25,895 bases of DNA, taken from CAYNNP01 sp964398215. Lineage in GTDB: Bacteria > Planctomycetota > Planctomycetia > Pirellulales > Pirellulaceae. Within the stretch, counting starts at the first letter, position 1; every line of letters begins with the position of its first letter. The position numbers were made by a program, and so were the translations under genes. The notes beneath the pieces are model-generated. The model was given only the letters and a program-made list of their open reading frames with translations, was not told the DNA's origin and made no database searches. Positions 7,701 to 13,696 of this stretch are shown piece by piece. The stretch lies in contig CAYNNP010000070.1 of assembly GCA_964398215.1 (NCBI GenBank), positions 1 through 25,895 on the forward strand, read 5' to 3'.

Positions 7701-8430
7701 TAGCAAGGTTCAGCTGGGCTGCTCGGATGGCCAAGAAAAGATTGTCGCTGTGCTGCTTGGAAACCGCACCAAATGTTTTGGCGGCCTGTCGCGCGATGTC
7801 AATCGGAATCCCATTGAACGGATCTTCCATTTGGCTAACGGCTTCTTCAAGTGGACCGATCAAGATCACAGATCGTGGGTCTTTGCCAGTAGGCGATTCC
7901 AGCAACTTGGCAAGTTTGTTGATGACATTTCGCCGGATCGATTTCCGCATCGCCTTTGGCAACATATCGGCTTCGCGCAAGTCAATCAGCCGTCCCATCC
8001 AATTTGATTCCACAACATCGCCGGACACTTTTTCATGATTTGTGATCGCTGCACGGGCATTCGCGATTGCATCGGACAATTGCGCTCGAGCGTCTGTTCG
8101 TTCTTGCTCCGTGACGGTTGGGTTTTCCGCCGTGGTTGCCAACTGATCTACCAGCAAGACTCGATTCAAGGCACTGTTCAAAGAGACAGACTTATCGCTT
8201 GGATACTCTGCTACCAGCTTTGCCCACAACTGATCTGCTTCTTTTGGTAAAACGTTTTCAGTGGCCGCCAACGCATCTCGAGTGATCGAAAGAAAGTCGG
8301 TTGTTGGATCGCCAGTTTTCCCGCCGTTAGGTTTTGGGTCGTTTTTGCTTTTGCAAGCTGATGTGCAGCACAGCAATGTCGCAAGACACAAGAAACAGCA
8401 GCTTGATAAACTAAATTTGATTGAAAACAT
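4726..8430 (-). CDS. Large FG-GAP/VCBS-repeat lipoprotein with ASPIC/UnbV domain
   Basis: A 1234-residue exported protein. The N-terminus has a short charged start, a Cys-rich hydrophobic stretch and a lipobox-like TSAC ending at Cys26, so it is probably a lipoprotein, although Thr at -3 is not ideal. Residues about 40-330 are hydrophilic and probably helical. From about 375 to 700 come degenerate beta-propeller blades with Ca-binding loops (GDLEGDGDLDL near 493-503, GDIDRDLDLDA near 543-553, SDLDNDSWQEI, ADFDSDGGADI), typical of FG-GAP/VCBS repeats. An ASPIC/UnbV-like segment follows at about 715-800 (VGVRFKGIYDN, IGSVLEVRFG, THFGLASYKSPGSIRVIMPNG). The last 430 residues have no family I can name; they contain the blocks CPYLYAWDGEKFVF and LHCVGWDKDADLN. 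It stands alone, with convergent and divergent neighbours. Its role is unknown; adhesion or ligand binding at the envelope is plausible. Confidence 0.85.
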   Translation of the reverse strand: MFSIKFSLSSCCFLCLATLLCCTSACKSKNDPKPNGGKTGDPTTDFLSITRDALAATENVLPKEADQLWAKLVAEYPSDKSVSLNSALNRVLLVDQLATTAENPTVTEQERTDARAQLSDAIANARAAITNHEKVSGDVVESNWMGRLIDLREADMLPKAMRKSIRRNVINKLAKLLESPTGKDPRSVILIGPLEEAVSQMEDPFNGIPIDIARQAAKTFGAVSKQHSDNLFLAIRAAQLNLATKDDSTAEHVNRSWGPAKAIRSTLQKRLTAGVTPEQLVQQVAEGAEKNDWNTADLNMMQWFNIVNPEEIMKTDRRRVAPHPLDRLSFDGLRRLAVKQMKTEPIQKASVKYDFVASQVGGEDLVAIELLDYDLDLSPDVLTAAKDGTVALWKFDQGKFSKVTELKSELMPTELLTVDLFEADASNPDRIKKPAGKGVPGTRHDAFPGVLAYSSKGVQLISVDGRDGAENILTLASQDTGLSKVDDITTVAAGDLEGDGDLDLMIATTEGLRLFVNRGDRSFFEIEHEATFADQGKITAMQIGDIDRDLDLDAVVLHGESGQISILENLLHLQFRSRVLDEVKPLKDAGSVHIGDFDGNVSWDIAVVSPKQTTIVFSQTADTGIWTIERQESSDFASSHTIISDLDNDSWQEIVSDTTGNVSRLGPWGIDEPQSVSSLTGITSLLSADFDSDGGADIVGIKNGQLAFASNQLKSKNHYVGVRFKGIYDNATGRVNHYAIGSVLEVRFGPHYRSQIVTRPMTHFGLASYKSPGSIRVIMPNGLTQTIRDAKVDMLVEEEQSLKGSCPYLYAWDGEKFVFMTDCLWAAPLGLQVAPGIVVKDRPWEYLKVDGANVKPRDGNYEMRITEELWEIAYIDHVALQAVDHPADVQIWTNEKVGPGNIAEPTIFAFRNSDVFDVNNATDTQGKNVSELLKTRDGQFVQAFEQRMRQGLCPPHWIDLDFSDSIQRIQQGKSIHLVLTGWIMPTDTSLNIQIDQNPQLPSPEYPSIWVPEADEEGGWKKVIPYAGFPGGKTKTIVIDVTDQILRDDPRLRVRTSAQIYWDDAHLAVQDEPAPFKAHDSKLNFAETGHHGFSAKSKPNATSPEIYDYQSASSFAKWPPLAGPLTSFGESLGLVKAWDDKMVVISSGDELRLKFTVPSEPIPQGWKRDFVLHCVGWDKDADLNTLTGQSTLPLPAKDMQQFPPTLADAEAAKGVMEKNAKRLTRQQSFREFWRR

Positions 8431-8552
8431 CGGACGCCGAAATGAGCGAGGATAAAATATCGGGGCGCAGGCAGTGATTACGTCATTTTTACGTCTTCTA
8501 CAATTCCAGTGTTCAAAACATGCAGGAACGAAGCTGAATCAATGCTGTTGAA

Positions 8553-8624
8553 GCCGCCGGTTGATTCTAACGGATCTGGGTGAAACTAGCATGCTGGATT
8601 CACCGGTAGCGTTCCATCGGCGGC
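8553..8624. repeat. 72-bp nested palindrome in divergent promoter region
   Basis: Reading inward from both ends, the arms share gccgccg, aacg, ggtgaa and the self-complementary centre agcatgct (8589-8596), with spacers of 9/4, 6/5 and 3/3 bases. The result is a long bulged hairpin. It sits between the divergent lipoprotein (start 8430) and phosphopantetheinyl transferase (start 8716) genes. It could be an intergenic repeat or a regulatory structure. There is no T-tract, so a terminator is unlikely. Confidence 0.6.
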
Positions 8625-8715
8625 CTGTTTTGAAAGACATGTGCCTTGAACGTTCATTCTTGCAACGTAGAATCGAATTTGAAAGCAGGTTGTAAAATTC
8701 ACATTCGGGAAAACG

Positions 8716-9444
8716 GTGAACTCGACGACGATCAAAATCTGGCACGCGGCTACTTCCTCGGATCACCCTGGTCGGGTGGAATCTTGCTGCGAAAATTGGC
8801 TGGACGAGGAAGAAGTGGAACGAGCCAATCGGTTTCGCAAACCAACATCGCGCAATCAACATGTCGTGGGACGCGGGATGGCGAGACGTCTGCTAAGCAA
8901 TCCGGATTTTGGACCGGAGCAGATTCGGTTTGGCGCCGAGGTTCACGGCAAACCGTTTGTGAGCGATCCGCCGCAAGCCAAGCAGCCGTTCAATATCGCT
9001 CATACTGACGGGCTCGTGCTGTGTGGTCTTTGCGACGGACCGCATCGATTGATCGGCGTTGATGTCGAAAAATTGTGTCGCCGCACGGACCCTGAATTAG
9101 CAGAACGCTATTTTTCGAAACCAGAAGTCGAGTTCTTGCGGACCAAGCCGGATCAGAAATCCGTCCAGGATACTTTTTTGCGGATTTGGACTTTGAAAGA
9201 ATCTTTCATCAAAGCGATTGGCACCGGATTGCAGACGCCGCTCGCTGATTTCGCGTTCAGTGATATTGATTCCGACACACCCAAAATTACGATGCTAAAA
9301 CCAGAATTGGAAAGCAATTTGACTTGGAACTTCTTTTCAATTTCACCAAAGCCTGGTTTTGTTGGAGCCGTTGCCGTCGCAACCGAAGCCTCGGATCCTA
9401 ACATCAAGTTACGGTTATCAGATTTCGGTGAATTGATCGACTGA
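8716..9444 (+). CDS. 4'-phosphopantetheinyl transferase, Sfp type
   Basis: Transfers the phosphopantetheine arm from coenzyme A to a serine of acyl- or peptidyl-carrier proteins, activating fatty-acid, polyketide or non-ribosomal peptide synthases. At 242 residues it has Sfp size (two-lobe, pseudo-dimer) rather than AcpS size. Motifs are in order: GKPFVSDPP and FNIAHTDGLV (P0/P1), IGVDVEK with Asp116 and Glu118 (metal ligands), and WTLKESFIKAIG with Trp158, Lys161, Glu162 and Lys166. The start is GTG at 8716; upstream ATGs are out of frame. No carrier protein or synthase gene lies in the window, so it probably serves carriers elsewhere in the genome. Its stop faces the HlyD-like gene, 43 bases away; no functional link to that locus is evident. 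Confidence 0.92.
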   Translation: MNSTTIKIWHAATSSDHPGRVESCCENWLDEEEVERANRFRKPTSRNQHVVGRGMARRLLSNPDFGPEQIRFGAEVHGKPFVSDPPQAKQPFNIAHTDGLVLCGLCDGPHRLIGVDVEKLCRRTDPELAERYFSKPEVEFLRTKPDQKSVQDTFLRIWTLKESFIKAIGTGLQTPLADFAFSDIDSDTPKITMLKPELESNLTWNFFSISPKPGFVGAVAVATEASDPNIKLRLSDFGELID

Positions 9445-9487
9445 CGATTCGTGCAAATCGCCAGTGATTTCGCGCAAGGTTATTAGG

Positions 9488-10837
9488 TTAAGCCTTTGGT
9501 AGTTTTACTTTGCCACTCTTCTTTTTTTTGTCTTCGCCCTGTTTGTCCGTAGATACGGTCGGCGGAAATCCATTTAGCTGCCGCCAGATTTCGTAACCAA
9601 GTGGGACACGATCCAGAAGCACCCAGCCGTTGGTGCGAACACCCTGTCGAAGGTATCGATCATCGGGCCAACCGTTTTCACGTTCGAAATGGTCCTCGGG
9701 TGTAACGACCACACGAAAGTTTCCACTGCCGTCGTCGGTTGGGAAAACCCGGTTGACTTTGCCGCCGAATGTTCCAACGGCAACGGATGGCCAGCCAACG
9801 AACTGCACTGCAGGCCATCCTTCGAATTGCAATCGGACACGATCACCTTCTTTGATCAGTGGCATATCGTTCCCGCTGACTTTCATTTCGACAGACAATT
9901 CATCCGTATCGGGAACGATAACGAACAGTTGATCTCCCTCTTTGACCGTATCGCTGCCCTCCAGCCCGTTCCATTGCTGGATGCGTCCACCGCGAGGCGC
10001 ACGAATCTCCAAGCGATCAAGCTCACTGCGTTTGTTCCGCAGGTCCAAAATTTCCTTCTCGATCGTATTGATCTTTTGCATCGACTCGAGAACCTTCTGG
10101 TTGGCTGACCGGTTCTTAATGTCGATCTCTTGCTTCTTGGATTCGATCTCTTCTTCTTTTGATAACAGAGTCGCATAGTATTCATGAACAGCATTCTCTG
10201 CCTTCAGCACTTTGGACTTACCAGATTCCACAGCTTGTCGCTTCGAGAACAGTTCTTCTCTTGAGACCAAGCCCTTGGCGGCAACTTCTTCGGCGATACG
10301 GAGCTGGTTTTCCTTGTCGGTTTGGCCTGCCTTGAGCGAAGCCACCTCGTTCTTTGTTTGCTCCCATTTTTGGACTGCCGCTTCGTAGTCCCGTTCCAAT
10401 GATGCAGACATGCTCTTGCCGCTTTCGATTTGTAATAGTGCAGCCTGCTTGGCCACTTCTAGACTTGTTAGCGCTGTCGACTCCTTGGATTCCATTGCGA
10501 CGATTTGTGTATCCAACTGAGCAACGCCTTCTGCTGCGAAAGGGGTCAAACGTAGCACCAATTCGCCTTTCTCGATAAAGCTTCCCTCCCGCAAACCCGG
10601 TTTGACAAAGCTGATGACACCCTTTGATGGACTGCGAACTGATTGCGGTCGTTCTTGAGGATCCAATGCAACAACCGCCCCAACTCCGCTGGCAGTCTGT
10701 CGCCAAGGAACAAGGAATAGGGCGGCGACGCTGATTAGCAAAATCACAAGTGTCAGTTTGCCGAACACACGCACCAAGCGACCGGTCCGAACCATCTGCA
10801 TTGCAGGAAAGTCGTCAAGCGAATCTTTGCTGATCAT
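9488..10837 (-). CDS. HlyD-family membrane fusion (periplasmic adaptor) protein
   Basis: A 449-residue adaptor that should bridge the inner-membrane ABC protein and the TolC-like outer-membrane protein. It has a short cytoplasmic N-terminus, one membrane helix at about residues 24-44 (LTLVILLISVAALFLVPW), a biotinyl-lipoyl half (VRSPSKGVISFVKPGLREGSFIEKGE), a long Glu/Lys/Gln-rich coiled coil at about 105-280, the second lipoyl half (IRAPRGGRIQQWNGLEGSDTVKEGD) and a beta-barrel region to about 420. Its ATG overlaps the stop of the ABC gene by four bases (ATGA at 10834-10837), a strong sign of translational coupling and of a working complex. The tail is Lys-rich. The family is secure; the cargo is unknown. 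Confidence 0.92.
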   Translation of the reverse strand: MISKDSLDDFPAMQMVRTGRLVRVFGKLTLVILLISVAALFLVPWRQTASGVGAVVALDPQERPQSVRSPSKGVISFVKPGLREGSFIEKGELVLRLTPFAAEGVAQLDTQIVAMESKESTALTSLEVAKQAALLQIESGKSMSASLERDYEAAVQKWEQTKNEVASLKAGQTDKENQLRIAEEVAAKGLVSREELFSKRQAVESGKSKVLKAENAVHEYYATLLSKEEEIESKKQEIDIKNRSANQKVLESMQKINTIEKEILDLRNKRSELDRLEIRAPRGGRIQQWNGLEGSDTVKEGDQLFVIVPDTDELSVEMKVSGNDMPLIKEGDRVRLQFEGWPAVQFVGWPSVAVGTFGGKVNRVFPTDDGSGNFRVVVTPEDHFERENGWPDDRYLRQGVRTNGWVLLDRVPLGYEIWRQLNGFPPTVSTDKQGEDKKKKSGKVKLPKA

Positions 10838-13014
10838 GATAAAGTCCCATTTTTCATTGACGGACCGGCTTGCCGAAAGCTGATCGTTTGATCAAACCGT
10901 TCAGCAATCAGAGGGTTGTTGGTAGTTGCAATGAGTGTCCAGCTAGAATCCGGGTCAAGTAGCTTCTCGAGAATCAAATCCAGTTCTGCTGGTGAAAGGC
11001 TGTCCAAAACACCGTCAATCACCAGCAGCCTGGGGTTGGAAACGATCGCGCGAGCAATCATCAGCCGAGCCGCTTTCTGTTGGGTCAATGGATACCCGCC
11101 GGTCTGAAGGCGTGTTTGAAGCCCTGCGCTCAAACCAAGTATTGATTCAGAAAGACCAACCGCATCGAGCGCGGCGCGGACGCGGGCCTGACCAATCCCT
11201 GGCCGGCCCAGATCAACGTTCTCGCGGATTGTCCCGGTAAAGACTTCGCTATTTCCTGCAAAGCCAATGATCGGATTTGTCTGATCACTAGCGACTTTGA
11301 CGGGATCGAGATCCGCGACCCGGACCACCCCATGACTTGGAGCCATCAGGCCAACCAATGCCTTGGCCAAGTCCGACTTGCCATCAGAGTCGTTACCAAC
11401 AATGGCAACTTTATCACCCGATTCAATCGTCACGCGAGTCACGTAGGATGAAGACTCCGCCCGCCAAAATTCTAGATCGGTCCATGAAACCGTGGCCGGT
11501 CTGTTGTCGAATTGAATCGCTTCGGGTCGCGGATCAACGGGAATATCGAGCAGGTGCCCAACCTTATCGACCCCAGCCATCAGGTCATAGAACTTTTCTA
11601 GTGACTTGCCCGCTTTCGCGAATGCTCCTACAACCACGGTCACCACCAACTCACTGGCGACAAGCTGCCCGAGCGTCAATTCACCGCCAATGACTAACCA
11701 GCCACCAAGAGCAAGTACTGCGGTCGATGCGAACACCTGCAACAAGATCGCAAAAGAAGCTTGGCGTAGCACGACACGAAACTGCTTTCGCCGCGCCTCG
11801 ATGTAGGCGCTGGTTAACTCGTTCGCCCTGTCAATTGCAAGAGCTTCACCACCACCAATTTTGAATGCTCCAGGCGACGCAAGGACATCTTGCAGCCAAT
11901 GAATGGTCTGGTACTTTGTGATCGATTCGTCAATCGCAGTACGGATTCCACCACGGCCAAGAATCCATGTGATCGAAATCATGGAAATCAAAAGAACGAT
12001 ATCGAATCCCAACAAGAATGGATGATAAAACGCAAGCAGGACCATGCCAAGAATCGTCGTCAAAACGATTGACACCCCATCCAACAGCAACACAGAGGTC
12101 GCTTTCTGAATGGTCATGATATCGAAGATCCGGTTCGCAAGCTCGCGCGGGTACTCCTTCGAGATAGCAGCTTGGTTTGCACGAGGAAAGCGATGCGCCA
12201 AATCACCGACAATGCGCACAAACTGTCGTCGCTGAATCATCTCGACCGAGACTTTCTGTAGTATCTTTAGTATTCCCGCCAGTCCCAACGCAATCAACAG
12301 TACAACCCCTAGCACTACCAATGGTTGCAAGTACACACCCCAGCTAACAACATTCACCAGGGATTCAACTGCCAACGGAGTTGCGAGTGTCAGGATGCCA
12401 GCAACGAATGCAAACAGCACCACGACCGAAATGTCTCGACGTTCCATTGCCAATAAACTGGCGAAACGCCGAACTGGCGACATGTGGTGATGGTCATGGC
12501 CTGCATCATGCGGGGCTGAAAGACTGTCGCACTCTAGTTCTTGTTTGGCAACGAAAACACGATGACCGGTCTGACGTACGATCGTATGACGCAACTCACG
12601 ATGCGTCATGGTGTTGGGCGTAAATCCGCGTGAGTGAAACTGCGTTGACTCCAATCGCTTGCTACTGCCAGCATCAATGACAGTCAGGGATTGATCCGAT
12701 TTGGCAACAAGGATCGGATAGCCTTCATGCAAAAAACTCAAGGCATCGCGTGTGCGGTCAAAATCGATCTCTCGCAAATGAATGTTGGCTCTGCGAGCAG
12801 CAATAACCAAGACATGCAGCGAATCTGAATCGTCGTCACCCTCGTTGGCAAAAATAGCTGATCGCTGCACATTGATGCCAAGACTGATTCCGGTCTTAGC
12901 AATGGCGCGATAAATCGTTTCTTCGCTGGGCGACGTTACCACTGAAATCGGAGTGTCTGTCAGCATAGCTCTACTTGGCGAGTGCAAATTCGATAGGGGC
13001 AGTATTGTCGACAT
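10834..13014 (-). CDS. C39-like/ABC exporter protein with degenerate ATPase motifs
   Basis: A 726-residue fused exporter with type I secretion architecture. The N-terminal region (about 25-160) resembles a peptidase-C39-like domain, with no catalytic Cys at the expected place. A His-rich linker GHDHHHMSP lies near 168-176. The membrane domain (about 190-470) has five to six helices. The nucleotide-binding domain spans about 505-726. Walker A is kept (GNDSDGKS, 540-547, Lys546). Other motifs are altered: the Q-loop position carries Asn588, the signature is LTQQK (643-647) instead of LSGGQ, Walker B reads LLVIDG with Gly668 where the catalytic Glu should be, and the H-loop position is Asn699 (TTNNP). 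ARAI and the general fold order remain, and the frame is intact, so this is a maintained divergent protein, not a wreck. It is coupled to the HlyD-like gene by a four-base overlap. It may bind ATP without normal hydrolysis. Confidence 0.88.
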   Translation of the reverse strand: MSTILPLSNLHSPSRAMLTDTPISVVTSPSEETIYRAIAKTGISLGINVQRSAIFANEGDDDSDSLHVLVIAARRANIHLREIDFDRTRDALSFLHEGYPILVAKSDQSLTVIDAGSSKRLESTQFHSRGFTPNTMTHRELRHTIVRQTGHRVFVAKQELECDSLSAPHDAGHDHHHMSPVRRFASLLAMERRDISVVVLFAFVAGILTLATPLAVESLVNVVSWGVYLQPLVVLGVVLLIALGLAGILKILQKVSVEMIQRRQFVRIVGDLAHRFPRANQAAISKEYPRELANRIFDIMTIQKATSVLLLDGVSIVLTTILGMVLLAFYHPFLLGFDIVLLISMISITWILGRGGIRTAIDESITKYQTIHWLQDVLASPGAFKIGGGEALAIDRANELTSAYIEARRKQFRVVLRQASFAILLQVFASTAVLALGGWLVIGGELTLGQLVASELVVTVVVGAFAKAGKSLEKFYDLMAGVDKVGHLLDIPVDPRPEAIQFDNRPATVSWTDLEFWRAESSSYVTRVTIESGDKVAIVGNDSDGKSDLAKALVGLMAPSHGVVRVADLDPVKVASDQTNPIIGFAGNSEVFTGTIRENVDLGRPGIGQARVRAALDAVGLSESILGLSAGLQTRLQTGGYPLTQQKAARLMIARAIVSNPRLLVIDGVLDSLSPAELDLILEKLLDPDSSWTLIATTNNPLIAERFDQTISFRQAGPSMKNGTLS

Positions 13015-13016
13015 CT

Positions 13017-13119
13017 AAAACACGCAAAACTTGTCGTGTATTATTCTTCGCAAGTTTAGCAGGTGCTCCATCACGAAAAGTGTGCAACCTGAAAAATAAC
13101 GACAAGTTTTTCGTGTTTT
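13017..13119. promoter_or_regulatory. Pair of inverted 21-bp sites, candidate operators
   Basis: The site at 13017-13037 reads aaaacacg, c, aaaacttgtcgt. The reverse complement of 13099-13119 reads aaaacacg, a, aaaacttgtcgt: 20 of 21 positions match, and both are followed by tatt with one inserted base. The first site ends two bases before the ABC start codon on the minus strand. The second lies 88 bases before the regulator's GTG. Weaker half-words sit between them (tcgcaagttt at 13048-13057, cacgaaaagtg at 13072-13082). The layout suits binding of a regulator that controls both divergent units. An AT-rich stretch with a possible -10 (tatatt, 13145-13150) follows the second site. Confidence 0.65.
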
Positions 13120-13206
13120 TGTTTTCATGAAATATGTGTTAAGATATATTCAGCGTGAATACTAGAAGTTGTGTTTGCTGTTTCTCGTAGGATTTGCAGG
13201 TGTATC

Positions 13207-13569
13207 GTGGCCAAAAAGAAGCCTAAATCAGCGTTAGCAGGCAAGAAAGCCTTAGCGTCTGCAAAGAAATCCAACAGTCAACCTGCCGCAGATCGATCAC
13301 GAAGCTGGACATTTTTGACCAACCATACGCATATACTAATCCTGCTGCACCGAAACCCCGACATGGTTCTGCGACAAGTTGCTCAGCAGGTTGGAATCAC
13401 CGAGCGAGCCGTGCAGCGAATCGTCCAGGACCTTGAGGAGGGCGGTTTCATCGAACGCGAGCGTGTTGGGCGCAGGAATCACTACGAGGTTGTTACGGAT
13501 ATGCCCCTGCGTCACCCCATCGAAGCTCACCGTGAAATCGGCGATCTTCTGAACTTGGTTGATGCCTAA
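13207..13569 (+). CDS. Small winged helix-turn-helix transcriptional regulator
   Basis: A 120-residue DNA-binding protein. The frame can begin at GTG 13171, but GTG 13207 is preferred because it gives the natural-looking start MAKKKPKSALAGKKALASAK and has an AGG about 8-10 bases upstream (gcagg, 13196-13200). The first 35 residues form a Lys/Ala-rich, disordered tail reminiscent of histone-like tails. Residues about 37-95 form a MarR/ArsR-like winged helix: ILLHRNPDMVLRQVAQQVG, then ITERAVQRIVQDLEEGGF (recognition helix) and IERERVGRRNHYEV (wing). No ligand domain follows, so it is a minimal regulator. It lies between the divergent ABC-HlyD operon and the TolC gene and downstream of the paired 21-bp sites; control of the export locus is a reasonable inference. 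Confidence 0.8.
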   Translation: MAKKKPKSALAGKKALASAKKSNSQPAADRSRSWTFLTNHTHILILLHRNPDMVLRQVAQQVGITERAVQRIVQDLEEGGFIERERVGRRNHYEVVTDMPLRHPIEAHREIGDLLNLVDA

Positions 13570-13634
13570 TTGCCAGCATCACGCGGGATTGAGTTTGGGT
13601 AATCTAGCGGGGGTGAAACTCGTGGTAGGCGACA

Positions 13635-13657
13635 CGTGAATCCAATCGTGGTTCACG
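13635..13657. promoter_or_regulatory. Short inverted repeat upstream of the TolC-like gene
   Basis: The six-base arms cgtgaa (13635-13640) and ttcacg (13652-13657) are separated by 11 bases, 40 bases before the start of the TolC-like gene. The spacing of about one helical turn and a half fits a dimer site, but the arms are short and chance is possible. Confidence 0.3.
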
Positions 13658-13696
13658 GTCGATCATAGAGTCATCGTCCCGTTATGAAGCTGACGC

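Noticed and set aside
7462..8038. Two 181-residue plus-strand frames antisense to the lipoprotein gene
   Set aside because: The minus-strand frame is continuous over 1234 residues with clear domains; these are shadows.
8716..13014. Non-ribosomal peptide export cluster, from the phosphopantetheinyl transferase next to an exporter
   Set aside because: No synthase or carrier protein is present and the two units are convergent; adjacency alone is weak evidence.
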